64,000 bases of DNA, from positions 52,405 through 116,404 of the forward strand of contig MAAE01000062.1 of assembly GCA_002162675.1 (NCBI GenBank), written 5' to 3'. The translations under genes were made by a program, and so were the position numbers. The DNA is from Colwellia sp. 39_35_sub15_T18 (GTDB lineage Bacteria; Pseudomonadota; Gammaproteobacteria; Enterobacterales; Alteromonadaceae). How positions within the stretch are numbered: position 1 is the first letter of the stretch; each line of letters starts with the position of its first letter. Shown here piece by piece: positions 1 through 10,517 of this stretch. The notes beneath the pieces are model-generated. The model was not told where the DNA came from. It was given only the letters and a program-made list of their open reading frames with translations, and did no database searches.

Positions 1-933
1 TCTTAAGCCACCTAAACGCTTAATGGCATGAATAGCTAATAACTCACTCACTTCATCTTGAGCAAAAGGTTCTTCACTAGGCATTAAATCAAGCTCATGC
101 TTGGCACTCGTTAAAAACTTACCGACAAAGTTTTCAAACACTTGATCGTCATCCAGCAAATTTTGCAGTTGCTGCTTAATGTTTGCATAATCATTAGTGG
201 TAATTTCACCACTATGCTGGGTCGTTTGCCTATTAGCATCTGTAAGTAACTGGTTACCTAAATCATTATCAATAAGATGATCGGCAAAACCACTTAACAA
301 ACTGATGGCAGAGTTAGCACGAAAACCTATTGAAAAGCTCATAGAAGGTTCTAACGCAATACCTTCATGGGGAAACCCCGGTGGAATATATAAAATATCG
401 CCCGCCGCTAGCTCAACATCAATAATGGCATCAAAGGCTTCAACGTGTAACAAGGCTTCATGAGCGATAACTTCATTGTGCTGACCTTTGTCACCCACTC
501 GCCAATGGCGTTTACCTGAGCCTTGGCAAATAAAAGTATCATAATTATCGATATGTGGACCAACACCACCGCCCGGCATAGCAAAACTTGCCATTAAATC
601 GTCTAAACGCCAATGAGGTAAAAAGCGAAAGGGTTCAATGAGCTCAGCCGATTCTTCAGAAAAATTATCAAGCGCTTGGATCACTAAAGACCAATCACGT
701 TCACCTAAGTGTTCATAACTTTCAAACGGACCAAACTCTGCCTGCCACTGGCCATCTTTCTTAGCAACCAAACGAGATTGCACCGTTTCTTCCATGGCAA
801 TACCAGCAAATTCATCAGCAGCAATAGGGTCAACAAAATCTTTAAAACCCTGGCGAATAAGCACAGGCTTTTTTTGCCAGTACTTTGTTAAAAACTCATT
901 CTGGCTCATTTGGTTTAGATCTAAGGTATACAT
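1..933 (-). CDS. roxA: Ribosomal protein L16 arginine hydroxylase RoxA/YcfD (partial, 3' end outside window)
   Basis: JmjC/cupin-fold 2-oxoglutarate and Fe(II) oxygenase. The E. coli homologue hydroxylates an arginine of ribosomal protein L16. I read 311 codons without a stop from ATG at 933 to the window edge; the E. coli protein is about 373 residues, so the C-terminus is missing. The jelly-roll core holds PGGGVGPHIDNYD with the iron ligands H127 and D129, and PPGFPHEG supplies the third ligand, H189. This spacing matches YcfD closely. The start is preceded by a purine-rich AAGAGAAA. kdsB lies immediately upstream in the same direction with a gap of about 30 bases, so the two may be cotranscribed. 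The family call is firm; the exact substrate is inferred from homology. Confidence 0.9.
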   Translation of the reverse strand, partial: MYTLDLNQMSQNEFLTKYWQKKPVLIRQGFKDFVDPIAADEFAGIAMEETVQSRLVAKKDGQWQAEFGPFESYEHLGERDWSLVIQALDNFSEESAELIEPFRFLPHWRLDDLMASFAMPGGGVGPHIDNYDTFICQGSGKRHWRVGDKGQHNEVIAHEALLHVEAFDAIIDVELAAGDILYIPPGFPHEGIALEPSMSFSIGFRANSAISLLSGFADHLIDNDLGNQLLTDANRQTTQHSGEITTNDYANIKQQLQNLLDDDQVFENFVGKFLTSAKHELDLMPSEEPFAQDEVSELLAIHAIKRLGGLR

Positions 934-964
934 AATTTTCTCTTTTTGAAAAGTAGTTAAAGCA

Positions 965-1795
965 CTACAAACTTGCAGCATAAGCTCTTGCTTTCTCAAG
1001 ATCTTCAGGGGTGTCTACCCCTTCTACCGGCACATTAGCTTTTGCTACTGCCACGTGAATATGCTCACCTTGATAAAGCACTCTTAATTGCTCAAGCGCC
1101 TCAATTTGCTCTAATTGGCTAGTAGGCCAACTAACATAATCTTTTATGAAGCCTGCTCGATAGGCGTAAATACCCACATGCCGTAAATAGAATTCGCCAA
1201 TATCATTAATATTATTGTTACCTAAAAAACGCGCTCTATCATAAGGAATGGTGGCACGACTAAAATACAAGGCATAGCCATCTTTGTCGGTTAACACTTT
1301 CACCGCATTGGCATTAAAGACTTCTGCAACGGAGTCAATATTAATGGCTAAGGTCGACATACGCGCAATTTTTTGATTGTTACTTTGGTCTTGAGCAGCA
1401 AGATTATCAGCCACTTGAGCAATATTCTCAGGGGGAATAAAAGGTTCATCTCCCTGCACATTAACGATAATTTCATTATCACTAAATTGATATTGTTCCA
1501 TCACTTCAGCTAAACGCTCAGTGCCTGATTGATGATCGCTACGTGTTTTGCATACTTCACCACCAAAGCCTTTAACCACTTGCTCAACGTCATCATTGTC
1601 GGTTGCTACAATCACTTTGCTGGCGCCACTTAGCTTTGCCTTTTCAACCACCCATTGGATCATGGGTTTACCGGCAATATCGGCCAGCACCTTACCGGGT
1701 AAGCGCGATGATTGATAACGAGCAGGAATAACAACAACAAACGATCTTACCTCTGTAGTAGAGGTATTAGTAGCGGCATTAGTAGCGACAGTCAT
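965..1795 (-). CDS. kdsB: 3-deoxy-manno-octulosonate cytidylyltransferase (CMP-Kdo synthetase)
   Basis: Activates Kdo with CTP to CMP-Kdo, the donor for the inner core of lipopolysaccharide; cytoplasmic. The nucleotidyltransferase signature [14 protein letters not shown] lies near residues 22-35, and NVQGDEPFI and the later [12 protein letters not shown] segment are typical of KdsB. The protein has 276 residues against about 250 in the family. The excess is a low-complexity N-terminal tail rich in Thr, Ala and Asn ahead of the SFVVVIPAR start of most KdsB proteins. The ATG at 1795 has AGGA about nine bases upstream, which supports the long form. It follows the Trm112-like gene by 9 bases, as in the E. 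coli ycaR-kdsB pair. Confidence 0.95.
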   Translation of the reverse strand: MTVATNAATNTSTTEVRSFVVVIPARYQSSRLPGKVLADIAGKPMIQWVVEKAKLSGASKVIVATDNDDVEQVVKGFGGEVCKTRSDHQSGTERLAEVMEQYQFSDNEIIVNVQGDEPFIPPENIAQVADNLAAQDQSNNQKIARMSTLAINIDSVAEVFNANAVKVLTDKDGYALYFSRATIPYDRARFLGNNNINDIGEFYLRHVGIYAYRAGFIKDYVSWPTSQLEQIEALEQLRVLYQGEHIHVAVAKANVPVEGVDTPEDLEKARAYAASL

Positions 1796-1804
1796 AGTCT
1801 ATTC

Positions 1805-2011
1805 CTATTCTGCGTTAACCGAAGCATCAGCTGAGCTATCGACTGAAAGATGACGAGCTTCACTTTCTAATAGCACAGGAATATCTTTATCTATTGCGTA
1901 AGCCAATTTATCAAATTTACAGATAAGCTCTTGCTGCTCTTTGTTGTAGTCAAGTTTGCCTTTGCAGACAGGACAAGCCAATATTTCCATTAATTTTGTA
2001 TCGAACGCCAT
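1805..2011 (-). CDS. ycaR: Trm112 family protein (YcaR-like)
   Basis: A small protein of 68 residues. [13 protein letters not shown] is the N-terminal hallmark of the Trm112/UPF0434 family. Only one CxxC pair (residues 13-16) is present, plus a Cys near residue 31. Eukaryotic Trm112 activates methyltransferases; the bacterial role is not settled. The C-terminal tail after [13 protein letters not shown] is acidic and Ser/Ala-rich and slightly longer than usual. It sits between lpxK and kdsB as in enterobacteria, which supports the assignment. Confidence 0.85.
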   Translation of the reverse strand: MAFDTKLMEILACPVCKGKLDYNKEQQELICKFDKLAYAIDKDIPVLLESEARHLSVDSSADASVNAE

Positions 2012-2022
2012 GATTTTATTCT

Positions 2023-2067
2023 CTATGTTTATTTTACTTAATTTTACTTTACTTAGTTTTATTTTGC
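2023..2067. repeat. Short AT-rich tandem repeat between lpxK and the trm112-like gene
   Basis: The gap holds imperfect 12-15 base units of the type TTTTACTTAG, repeated about three times. It contains no gene. It looks like slipped-strand expansion just after the lpxK stop codon. Confidence 0.6.
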
Positions 2068-3111
2068 TTAGTTTGTCGCTATTACTTGTATTTTTTGTCG
2101 TATTACGTGCTCATCTTGCTCAGAAAATAAAGCATTGACGGGTAGATACCACCAGTTATCTTGTGCGAATGCTCGGCATTTTACCGCATCTTTCTCGGTC
2201 ATTAATAGCGGTAATATTACTTTAAAGTGATTAAATTGATTAAATTGATTAAAGTCATCAACCGTGAAACTTTTATGGTCAACAAAACCTTGTTGCTTCA
2301 TTAAATGAAAACCAAGCGTTTGTAGCGTATCAAAAAAACGCTGCGGATCGCCAATACCAGCAACGGCATTAATATTTTGCCATTGCTTTAAAAAGGTTGT
2401 TAATGGTAATTTTTTTCCGGTCTTGATGTGAATAACTTCACTTGCCGCTAATTTCATTAATAATGAGCTATTGTTATTCGTTATTGCAAGTTCATTAGGC
2501 TTGCTACCATTATAAATAAGCATATCAGCCTGTTGCAAACGCCAAACGCCTTCTCGCAAGGGACCTGCTGGCAATAATAAACCATTACCAAACTGGCGTT
2601 TACCATCAATAACAATAATGTCTAAATCACGCTTTAAGCGATAATGTTGTAGGCCGTCATCACTAATAATAATATCGCAGCCTAGTTCAACCAACATTTG
2701 TGCATTAGCCACACGATCTGCGCCAACAACAACTGGCACGTTGCAACGCTGATAGATTAAAATAGGCTCGTCACCTGCTTGGCTAGTGGTGCTGTTGTTA
2801 TCAAGTAAATAGGGATAAATTTCGGCTGTACCACCATAACCACGAGAAATAACCCCAGGCTTTAGGCCTAACGTTTTAGCTAATTCAACTAAATGCAAGA
2901 CCACAGGTGTTTTACCATTACCGCCAATACCAATATTGCCAACAACAATAACAGTTTTGTCTATTTGATAAGATTTCATCAAACCCAAACGAAAAGCTAG
3001 CCTTCTTGCAGAGCTAAGCAAATAAAACAAGCCCGTTAACGGCAATAATAAAGGCACTAAGTAATACTTTGCTGGGTGGTTTTTAAACCATACTTTTTCA
3101 ATTAAGCGCAC
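2068..3111 (-). CDS. lpxK: Tetraacyldisaccharide 4'-kinase
   Basis: Phosphorylates the 4' position of tetraacyl-disaccharide 1-phosphate to give lipid IVA; inner membrane, cytoplasmic face. An N-terminal hydrophobic segment ([17 protein letters not shown]) precedes the P-loop-like [12 protein letters not shown] near residue 60. [20 protein letters not shown] is the conserved LpxK core. At 347 residues it is somewhat longer than the E. coli enzyme (328). Part of the difference is a Phe-Asn-Gln repeat encoded by a 9-base tandem repeat at about 2227-2254. It lies 18 bases downstream of msbA in the conserved msbA-lpxK pair. Confidence 0.96.
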   Translation of the reverse strand: MRLIEKVWFKNHPAKYYLVPLLLPLTGLFYLLSSARRLAFRLGLMKSYQIDKTVIVVGNIGIGGNGKTPVVLHLVELAKTLGLKPGVISRGYGGTAEIYPYLLDNNSTTSQAGDEPILIYQRCNVPVVVGADRVANAQMLVELGCDIIISDDGLQHYRLKRDLDIIVIDGKRQFGNGLLLPAGPLREGVWRLQQADMLIYNGSKPNELAITNNNSSLLMKLAASEVIHIKTGKKLPLTTFLKQWQNINAVAGIGDPQRFFDTLQTLGFHLMKQQGFVDHKSFTVDDFNQFNQFNHFKVILPLLMTEKDAVKCRAFAQDNWWYLPVNALFSEQDEHVIRQKIQVIATN

Positions 3112-3129
3112 ATCAACTCCACATTAACG

Positions 3130-4890
3130 TTATGACTCGAATTGAAAACGGTGTAGTTGTGCATAAGCACCTTTTTTATCGAGCAAGGATTGATGATTAC
3201 CTTGTTCAACAATTTTACCCTGCTCCATCACAATTATTTTATCGGCATTTTCTATGGTCGACAGTCGATGGGCAATAACAATAGAAGTTCTATTTTTCTG
3301 CAAGGCTTGTAAAGCATCTTGAATATGACGTTCAGACTCGGTATCTAAAGCGCTAGTTGCTTCATCTAAAATGAGAAAAGGTGCATCGCACAACAGTGCC
3401 CTAGCAATAGCCACTCGCTGTCGTTGCCCACCCGAAAGTAAAGCCCCATTTTCACCAATATTCGTGTCTAAACCTTGCGTCATTTGCTGGGCAAATTCCA
3501 TCACATGGGCGCTTTTAGCTGCCGCTATAATGTCTTCTCTGCTCGCCTTGGCATTACCGTAAGCAATATTGTTAGCGAGGGTATCGTTAAATAGCACCAC
3601 TTGCTGAGAAACATAAGCGAACTGATGACGTAAGTCTTTTAAAGGATAGTGCTCAATATTAACATCATCAATCAACACCTCACCTTGACTAGCATCATAA
3701 AAACGAAGCAACAAGGCACTAGCCGTCGATTTACCACTACCTGAGCGCCCGACCAAGGCTAATGTTTCTCCCGGATTTAACTCGAATGAAATATTATCAA
3801 GTGCCCACTTATGCTCTACGTTATTGGTGTGGTAATCATAAGCAAAATCAACATTTTTAAAGGCTATTTTCCCTTGCGCTTTCGTCAGCTGCTTACGGCC
3901 AGCATCTTTTTCTTTGTCTTGATCTAATACAGAAAAAACACTTACACAAGCGGCCATGCCTTTTTGAAACTCACTATTAACATTAGTGAGCATTTTTAAG
4001 GGTCTTAACAGCATAGTCATATAGGTTATAACACTGATAAAACTGCCCGCTGAAATACTTTCACGCAAGCTGTCGGTATTGACGGCATAAAAAACAAAAG
4101 CTAAAGCAAAAGAAGCAATGATTTGAATAACAGGGACGCTGCTGGCTTTGGTAGCCACCAACTTCATGCGTTGCTGACGGTTATTTTTATTTATTTGCTC
4201 AAAACGGCTAAATTCTTTTTCTTGGCCACCAAAGGTCAGCACGACTTTATGGCCATTAAACGTTTGCTCTGCCGCGGTGGTCACTTCTCCCATCGCCCCT
4301 TGGATACTTTTGCTTACCTTACGAAAACGCTTAGAAACAATACTAACAATAATGGCAATGAGCGGTGTGATCAGCAAAAAAATCACCGACAACTGCCAAC
4401 TGATATAAAACATCAAGCCAATTAAGCCCAAAATAAAGGCACTTTGTTGAACAATCACTAAGATAGATTTACTAACCGAATTTAACACTTGCTCGGTATC
4501 ATAAGTCAGTTTAGAAATTAAGCTCCCCGTTGACTCTTTATCATGAAAGGCAACAGGCATAGTCATAATATGTTCAAATAAATGCTGTTTTAAATCGGTT
4601 ACTACGTGGTTTCCCACCCAAGCGAGACAATAATTAGCGACAAAATGAAAAAGTCCACGAAAAATAAAGGCGACCACCACAAATAACGGCGCCCATTTCA
4701 TAAAGTCAGGATTAGCACCTTCTAAACCTTCATCAATTAACGGTTGCAGTTTTGATAAAAAATAAACATCAATCGCGGCATAGCCTAACATCCCTATAAG
4801 AGCGGCAATAAAACCTAGTTTATAGGGTTTAGCATAGCTAAGTAGACGTTTAAAATTTTGCCACGTGGTGGCTGTTAACGGTTTTGCCAT
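3130..4890 (-). CDS. msbA: Lipid A export ATP-binding/permease protein MsbA
   Basis: A homodimeric ABC exporter that flips core-lipid A across the inner membrane. The N-terminal half holds the transmembrane domain. The C-terminal nucleotide-binding domain has Walker A GRSGSGKST, signature LSGGQRQRVAIARALL, Walker B FLILDEATSALD and the switch His in IVIAHRLS. The frame extends to a GTG at 4926. I chose the ATG at 4890 because MAKPLTATTWQNF then lines up with the E. coli N-terminus (about eight residues before TWQ). Neither start has a strong Shine-Dalgarno. lpxK follows directly. Confidence 0.95.
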   Translation of the reverse strand: MAKPLTATTWQNFKRLLSYAKPYKLGFIAALIGMLGYAAIDVYFLSKLQPLIDEGLEGANPDFMKWAPLFVVVAFIFRGLFHFVANYCLAWVGNHVVTDLKQHLFEHIMTMPVAFHDKESTGSLISKLTYDTEQVLNSVSKSILVIVQQSAFILGLIGLMFYISWQLSVIFLLITPLIAIIVSIVSKRFRKVSKSIQGAMGEVTTAAEQTFNGHKVVLTFGGQEKEFSRFEQINKNNRQQRMKLVATKASSVPVIQIIASFALAFVFYAVNTDSLRESISAGSFISVITYMTMLLRPLKMLTNVNSEFQKGMAACVSVFSVLDQDKEKDAGRKQLTKAQGKIAFKNVDFAYDYHTNNVEHKWALDNISFELNPGETLALVGRSGSGKSTASALLLRFYDASQGEVLIDDVNIEHYPLKDLRHQFAYVSQQVVLFNDTLANNIAYGNAKASREDIIAAAKSAHVMEFAQQMTQGLDTNIGENGALLSGGQRQRVAIARALLCDAPFLILDEATSALDTESERHIQDALQALQKNRTSIVIAHRLSTIENADKIIVMEQGKIVEQGNHQSLLDKKGAYAQLHRFQFES

Positions 4891-4983
4891 GGGAGGAATT
4901 GTCTCACTGCATTTTGATATAATCACAATAGCTTGATTTTAACGTTATTCCTTTTCAACAACCAACTTTTTCTATTCACTAAG

Positions 4984-7392
4984 TTAATTTGCAAACCAAA
5001 ATGGCCATAAATCATCATGATAAGTTTGTTTGACCATGCCTTTTTTAGAGAATTTAATAATCACTTGCCCTGATTCGGCACTATTGAACAAGGGCACATT
5101 ATGTTGTTGGTAACGCTTAACAACTTCAGCAACGGGCATGCCCCAGCGATTTAAAAAACCAGCACTGACAATGGCTATTTTGGGGTTTAATTGCGCGATA
5201 AATTCAGCACTTGATGAGGTTTTTGAGCCATGATGTGGCACCACTAAGATATCGGCTTGCAACTGTGGATATTTTCGTATTAGTTCAGCTTCTACTTTTT
5301 TAGAAATGTCGCCCGTAAGCAAGACCTTATGTTTACCATCAGTAATAAGCAGCACACAAGAGTCATCATTTTCTTTAGCGACTCTACTTTCAGGCCATAA
5401 CATCTCAAACGTCAGCCCTTGCCAATAAAAAGAACGGCCTTGTTGGCAAATACCACTGCTTTCATTGCTATTAGCATTATAAACTAATTCATTTATGTCG
5501 ATAGATTGTTGCAAAATAGCTAAACCACCAGCGTGATCATTATCACTATGACTAATAATGACTTTGTCTAAGCTTTTTATCCCGACGTGTTGAAGATAAG
5601 GTAGCACAACCGCATCGATCATATTAAAGCCACTGGCATACGATGCGCCCGTATCATACAAAATGGCCTTACCCTGACTTTTAATCAATATAGACAACCC
5701 TTGACCAACATCAAAGACAACAAGTTGCCAGTTTTTTGAATCATTAACTGACTTAGCGCTGGCTTGTCTATCTAATTGCCATGCCCCAAAAAGTATGGCT
5801 AAACAACAAACCAACACAGTGATAATTCTATAATTGATCATAAATCGGGGCTGAAAAGACAACAGCCCGATACTAAGCACACCAACAATAACTAATAATT
5901 GAACATCAGCGTTGGTAAGCTCAATTAACGCCCATGACTGAGCTGATAAATAGTGCAAGTAATGCCAAATAGCTTGCACAGACTCTAAACAAAGCCAAAT
6001 ACAGAACTGAGATAACGTTTCAGAGATTGGCATCAGTAACACTGACAATAAACATAATGGAATACTTAAAAAGCTCATCCAAGGCACAGCGATAATATTA
6101 GCGAATAAGGCCAGCACCGTTATTTGTTGGAAAAACAGCGCGCTAACTGGCAATAATAGTAAGGTTAAACTGAGTTGAATAACAATAAGCCCTTTGATAA
6201 AGCGCCATGATTTTCGACCGGTTGAAATAAAGTTTTTAAATCGCCAAAGCGTAAGAAAAATAATAGTAACCGCATAAATAGATAACCAAAAACTTGCACT
6301 AAACAAACTAAAAGGTGTGGTGAGTGTTAACAAGAATAGGGTTATCAACAACCAACGTTTTACCGATATTTTTATTGTCAATAAACGCGTACACCAATAA
6401 AGGCTTAACATCAGCAACGCACGAATAGTGGGTAAAGAAAAACCCGCTAAGTAGCCATAGCTCAGTGCCACCATCATGCTAAGCCCGATAGCAACATAGC
6501 GAATATTCATTGTTTGAAATTGCTGACTTTTCAACAAAAAGTTTAATGGCAAGATACGAATCAGTAACATAATGAAGAAATAACTCCCCGTTGCCACTAA
6601 GCCAATATGCAAACCAGAAATAGCAATAAGGTGCCCTGTTCCTGTGGCTTGTAACACTTGCCATAAGTCTTTAGTTAACTCACTACGAGAGCCAAAACCT
6701 AGTGCCAGTAATAACGGCGCTAATTCATGATCAGGCAAGAGATTTTTATATTGACTAAAGAGTTGCTGCCGCACCGTACGTTGAGCAACTAATAGCTGAT
6801 TATCCTTATGATTAATCACATAACCAGTACCGCTTATATTTTTACTGTTAAGCCAAGTTTGATAGCTAAAACTACCTACATTAGCCAAACCATGGGCGGG
6901 TTTGAATTTCACTTTCAACAGCGCCGTTTGTCCTTGTTGCAAAAACAATGAAGCATTATTCCAGCTTAAACGTAACAGTACCGGTGTTGTTAATTTCTGC
7001 TGATTAAAGTGAGTGACTCTGAAATTAAAACGTAAGCGTTTATCAGCTGACTTTGCTTTATCTGCTTTACCTGTATGAATATCAAGTGGTTTTTGAAGTG
7101 CATGCAAACTGCTCACTTGTCCTTGAAGCCAGTGCTTGTTAGCCGACAGTTCCTTCACATTTAGCTTGTTTTCGTGCCATAAAGATTGGAAATCAGCCGC
7201 AATAAATAACATCCAAATTGCGCCAAATAATAGCCCAGAACCTAAACGCAAAGGTTTACTTAAATTTAAAGAGCTGTGAAAAAAGCTGATAGAGAGTAAA
7301 AGAAGTAAAAATAGCAGAAAAAGATCTGGCACTATGGGCAAAAATAGTGACAATATAGCACCAATAAAAAAACTAGCTAGCCACCAATCCAT
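4984..7392 (-). CDS. comEC: DNA internalization competence protein ComEC/Rec2
   Basis: An inner-membrane channel that imports single-stranded DNA during natural transformation. At 802 residues it is full length. N-terminal membrane segments and a DUF4131-like soluble region are followed by the competence domain (GTGHLIAISGLHIGL near residue 250). Many hydrophobic helices follow. The C-terminal metallo-beta-lactamase domain has DVGQGLS, SHSDNDHAGG and VPHHGSKTSS, so the metal ligands are intact. It lies upstream of msbA as ycaI does in E. coli. Conservation of all motifs suggests a functional gene, but transformation competence cannot be judged from this window. Confidence 0.93.
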   Translation of the reverse strand: MDWWLASFFIGAILSLFLPIVPDLFLLFLLLLLSISFFHSSLNLSKPLRLGSGLLFGAIWMLFIAADFQSLWHENKLNVKELSANKHWLQGQVSSLHALQKPLDIHTGKADKAKSADKRLRFNFRVTHFNQQKLTTPVLLRLSWNNASLFLQQGQTALLKVKFKPAHGLANVGSFSYQTWLNSKNISGTGYVINHKDNQLLVAQRTVRQQLFSQYKNLLPDHELAPLLLALGFGSRSELTKDLWQVLQATGTGHLIAISGLHIGLVATGSYFFIMLLIRILPLNFLLKSQQFQTMNIRYVAIGLSMMVALSYGYLAGFSLPTIRALLMLSLYWCTRLLTIKISVKRWLLITLFLLTLTTPFSLFSASFWLSIYAVTIIFLTLWRFKNFISTGRKSWRFIKGLIVIQLSLTLLLLPVSALFFQQITVLALFANIIAVPWMSFLSIPLCLLSVLLMPISETLSQFCIWLCLESVQAIWHYLHYLSAQSWALIELTNADVQLLVIVGVLSIGLLSFQPRFMINYRIITVLVCCLAILFGAWQLDRQASAKSVNDSKNWQLVVFDVGQGLSILIKSQGKAILYDTGASYASGFNMIDAVVLPYLQHVGIKSLDKVIISHSDNDHAGGLAILQQSIDINELVYNANSNESSGICQQGRSFYWQGLTFEMLWPESRVAKENDDSCVLLITDGKHKVLLTGDISKKVEAELIRKYPQLQADILVVPHHGSKTSSSAEFIAQLNPKIAIVSAGFLNRWGMPVAEVVKRYQQHNVPLFNSAESGQVIIKFSKKGMVKQTYHDDLWPFWFAN

Positions 7393-7468
7393 AGCGAATG
7401 AAATACTTCCTGCATTGTTTAAAGCGTGAGTTTGAAAAACATATCTAAAGTCGGATAATAGTAAGTAT

Positions 7469-7978
7469 ATGCCAAAAAAAATAATTAAGCGCTTAATGCC
7501 AAACCCTCAAAGTATTAAAGATAATAAATACTTAAAAATTTTTGGTAACTTATTACACAACCCTCACTTGTGGCACATGAATCGCCACTCAGTTGCTAAG
7601 GCTTTTGCTGTTGGCTTATTTTTTGCTTTTATTCCGGTGCCATTTCAAATGATACTAGCGGCAGGCACTGCCATATTAGTACATTCAAACTTACCGCTTT
7701 CAATCGCCTTGGTATGGTTAACTAATCCACTTACCATGCCAGCTATTTTTTATTCTTGTTATGTGGTTGGTACTTGGGTCATTGGCGCTCCTAAGCAAGA
7801 ATTTAACTTTGAAGCCAGCTGGCAGTGGATTGTCGATAGCGTATCAACCATAGGACCAGCATTTTTGTTAGGCTGCGGCGTTTTAGCGGTAGTTTTTTCG
7901 ATTATCGGCTATTTTGGCATTCAAGGTTTATGGCGCTACAGCGTGACTAAAGCATGGCAGAAGCGCCAAAAGCGCTAG
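7469..7978 (+). CDS. DUF2062 domain-containing membrane protein
   Basis: 169 residues. A basic N-terminus (MPKKIIKRLMP) leads into the DUF2062 pattern: SVAKAFAVGLFFAFIPVPFQM, then LPLSIALVWLTNPLTMPAIFY, and a C-terminal hydrophobic helix. Three or four membrane segments are likely. The function of the family is unknown. It is transcribed divergently from comEC and converges on ruvB. A short ACTTAATTAAGT palindrome followed by a T-run lies just after the stop and could be a weak terminator. Confidence 0.85.
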   Translation: MPKKIIKRLMPNPQSIKDNKYLKIFGNLLHNPHLWHMNRHSVAKAFAVGLFFAFIPVPFQMILAAGTAILVHSNLPLSIALVWLTNPLTMPAIFYSCYVVGTWVIGAPKQEFNFEASWQWIVDSVSTIGPAFLLGCGVLAVVFSIIGYFGIQGLWRYSVTKAWQKRQKR

Positions 7979-8007
7979 CGACTTAATTAAGTGTTTTTTT
8001 AGAGACT

Positions 8008-8030
8008 TGCGCGAATAAATTCCACCTACG
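8008..8030 (-). repeat. R2 repeat copy a (GTAGG-AATTTATTCGCGCA type)
   Basis: Intergenic, between the convergent DUF2062 gene and ruvB. On the minus strand it reads CGTAGGTGGAATTTATTCGCGCA apart from edge differences, matching copies at 24787 and 28858. It is a short REP-like element of the widespread TGTAGG-TTTATTCGCGA class. Confidence 0.7.
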
Positions 8031-8070
8031 GATAATAGATGAGTAACGAAGGCGAACAATTAAAAAATCT

Positions 8071-9078
8071 TTAAACTTCTGGGCGAATAATAGAAAAGTG
8101 TTGGTAAGCTCTATCGGTGGCAATTCTTCCACGCGGTGTTCGTTGTAAAAAACCTTGTTGAATTAGAAACGGTTCAAGCACGTCTTCAATGGTTTCACGT
8201 TCTTCACCAATGGCAGCCGCAACATTATCAAGGCCGACAGGGCCACCCATAAACTTATCAATAATGGCATGTAGTAATTTTCTATCCATAATATCAAAAC
8301 CTTCCGTGTCTACTTCTAGCATATCAAGGGCTGCGGCAGCTGTCGCTAGATTCACCAAGCCATGGGTTTTAATATCGGCATAATCTCGCACACGGCGTAG
8401 TAATCTATTTGCTATGCGCGGTGTACCACGAGAGCGTTTAGCGACTTCAAACGCCCCTTGTTCATCAATGGTTAAATTCAAAAAATGCGCTGAGCGTTTA
8501 ACTATTGTCGTTAAATCTTGCACATTATAAAACTCTAAACGTTGCACAATGCCGAATCGATCCCGTAGTGGCGACGTTAATGCGCCAGCGCGAGTGGTAG
8601 CACCAATTAAGGTAAAAGGCGGTAAATCTAATTTAATTGAACGAGCGGCAGGCCCTTCGCCAATCATAATATCGAGTTGATAATCTTCCATCGCCGGATA
8701 AAGCACTTCTTCAACTACAGGGCTTAAGCGATGAATTTCATCAATAAATAAAATATCATTCTCTTCTAAATTGGTCAGTAGCGCCGCTAAATCACCCGCT
8801 TTTTCTAAAACAGGTCCCGAAGTGGTGCGAATATTTACGCCCATTTCATTGGCGACAATGTTAGCAAGCGTGGTTTTACCTAAACCCGGCGGACCAAAAA
8901 TAAGTAAGTGATCAAGTGGCTCGCCACGCTTTTTTGCCGCTGGAATAAAAATCTCCATTTGCGCTTTTACATGCGCCTGACCGGTATAATCCGCGAGCAT
9001 TTTAGGACGAATAGCGCGATCAACACCTTCATCTTCAACAGTAGCGACGGGTTCAATTAAGCGATCTGCTTCTATCAT
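8071..9078 (-). CDS. ruvB: Holliday junction branch migration DNA helicase RuvB
   Basis: A hexameric AAA+ motor that drives branch migration with RuvA. Walker [12 protein letters not shown] lies near residue 63, Walker [11 protein letters not shown], sensor and Arg-finger region [18 protein letters not shown], and the C-terminal winged helix includes [12 protein letters not shown]. At 335 residues it has the usual length. AGGAATAAAA precedes the ATG at 9078. It lies about 70 bases after ruvA in the order ruvC-ruvA-ruvB. Confidence 0.98.
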   Translation of the reverse strand: MIEADRLIEPVATVEDEGVDRAIRPKMLADYTGQAHVKAQMEIFIPAAKKRGEPLDHLLIFGPPGLGKTTLANIVANEMGVNIRTTSGPVLEKAGDLAALLTNLEENDILFIDEIHRLSPVVEEVLYPAMEDYQLDIMIGEGPAARSIKLDLPPFTLIGATTRAGALTSPLRDRFGIVQRLEFYNVQDLTTIVKRSAHFLNLTIDEQGAFEVAKRSRGTPRIANRLLRRVRDYADIKTHGLVNLATAAAALDMLEVDTEGFDIMDRKLLHAIIDKFMGGPVGLDNVAAAIGEERETIEDVLEPFLIQQGFLQRTPRGRIATDRAYQHFSIIRPEV

Positions 9079-9149
9079 TTTTATTCCTGAGTATTTTCAC
9101 ATAGTTGACAGGCTGAAACCTGATCTACAATTTACTTATTCTAGTCACT

Positions 9150-9788
9150 TTACAGCATTGATTTTAAGGAATAGCGAATTATGTCTTCGCTCGACATACC
9201 TTCACTATAAACCTGTTTTACCGCTTTATCCGCTTGCGCCTGTTTGTAACCTAAGGAAATAAGTGCATTAATAGCATCACCTTTATTACTACGAAAAGGG
9301 TCATTAAGCCCATTTATAAAGGTTTGCTCTGTAGTTAACTGCACTGGCATAGCGTCAGTTGCTGGCGTTAATGTCGTCATTTGCCAATCTTTTAAACGAT
9401 CGCGCATTTCAATCAACAAACGCTCTGCGGTTTTTTTGCCAACGCCAGGGATTTTAACAATACCCGAAACATCATCATGGGCAACACAACTAACAAACTG
9501 ATCAGCAGACATAGCTGACAATACCGCTAACGCTAGTTTAGGACCAACACCATTGACTTTAATGAGTAAACGAAACAACTTCCGCTCGGTAGTATTAGCA
9601 AAGCCATACAACAATTGGGCGTCTTCACGCACAACAAAGTGAGTATAGATGACCGCTTGCTCATTAAGCTCTGGCAGCGCATAAATACTGGTCATTGGCA
9701 TGGTAACTTCATAACCAACACCAGCACATTCAATAAGGATTTCAGGGGGGAATTTTTCGGCTAAAGTGCCAGATAAACGACCGATCAC
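9150..9788 (-). CDS. ruvA: Holliday junction branch migration protein RuvA
   Basis: Binds four-way junctions and loads RuvB. Domain I starts [12 protein letters not shown]. The helix-hairpin-helix motifs [14 protein letters not shown] (residue 78 onward) and [14 protein letters not shown] are intact, and the C-terminal RuvB-binding domain ends [14 protein letters not shown]. At 212 residues it is typical in length, with a rather long Thr/Pro linker. Confidence 0.97.
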   Translation of the reverse strand: MIGRLSGTLAEKFPPEILIECAGVGYEVTMPMTSIYALPELNEQAVIYTHFVVREDAQLLYGFANTTERKLFRLLIKVNGVGPKLALAVLSAMSADQFVSCVAHDDVSGIVKIPGVGKKTAERLLIEMRDRLKDWQMTTLTPATDAMPVQLTTEQTFINGLNDPFRSNKGDAINALISLGYKQAQADKAVKQVYSEGMSSEDIIRYSLKSML

Positions 9789-9897
9789 AGCGTAGACCTA
9801 AAGAAAATAATCAAGATGACAAAATCATACCACTAGATATTTATACAGTAAAGAATAGTTTAGAATAACTCGCAACTGGCTACTCGAACCTAGAAAC

Positions 9898-10425
9898 TTA
9901 TCTTAACCTGCCACGCACTGTTTTTCGGGCTTGGCCGCTAAGTTTTGCTAAACTTTCATGACTATGACCATGACACAGCGCCACCGCTAGGGCATCAGCA
10001 GCATCGGCTTGTGGTGTACCGGGTAATTTAAGAATAGTTTTAACCATGTGTTGAACTTGGGATTTATCCGCACCACCAGTACCAACCACAGCTTGCTTAA
10101 TTTGCCGAGCAGAATATTCAGCAATCATTAAGTCATTATTCGTTGCCGCAACAATAGCCGCACCGCGTGCTTGACCAAGTTTAAGCGCCGAATCTGGATT
10201 TTTCGCCATAAATACTTGCTCAATAGCAAACATATCCGGCTTAAATTGTAGAATAATTTCAGAGACACCGGCAAAGATGGTTTGTAAACGCGAGCCAAGA
10301 TCTTCACCTTGACTAAGCGCTTTGATACAACCACTACCAAGATAGGTAAAGCTGCGACCTTGTTTTTTAATAACCCCGTAACCAGTGAAGCGTGAACCGG
10401 GGTCTATACCGAGAATAATACTCAT
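9898..10425 (-). CDS. ruvC: Crossover junction endodeoxyribonuclease RuvC
   Basis: Resolves Holliday junctions by symmetric nicking. The RNase H-fold acidic residues are visible: D7 in LGIDPGS, the Glu in FAIEQVF and the Asp pair in [16 protein letters not shown]. At 175 residues it is normal length. It is preceded by an R2 repeat doublet that separates it from aspS. Confidence 0.97.
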   Translation of the reverse strand: MSIILGIDPGSRFTGYGVIKKQGRSFTYLGSGCIKALSQGEDLGSRLQTIFAGVSEIILQFKPDMFAIEQVFMAKNPDSALKLGQARGAAIVAATNNDLMIAEYSARQIKQAVVGTGGADKSQVQHMVKTILKLPGTPQADAADALAVALCHGHSHESLAKLSGQARKTVRGRLR

Positions 10426-10432
10426 ATTAAGA

Positions 10433-10517
10433 TTGTAGGAACGGTTTTAACCGTGAGCTCTAATGTTTAAAAATTTTTTTTAAAATAAAAGAACTCGGGG
10501 ATAAATTCCCTCCTACA
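10433..10517. repeat. R2 repeat doublet (copy b), BIME-like inverted pair
   Basis: The left half reads TTGTAGGAACGGTTTTAACC and ends in GTGAGCTC. After an A/T-rich spacer, the right half runs GAACTCGGGGATAAATTCCC and ends TCCTACAG. TGTAGGA and TCCTACA are inverted, and so are GAGCTC and GAACTC-like inner edges. Each half is itself a small palindrome (ACGGTTTTAACCGT; GGGGATAAATTCCC). It fills the ruvC-aspS gap and overlaps the end of aspS by a few bases. Confidence 0.75.
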
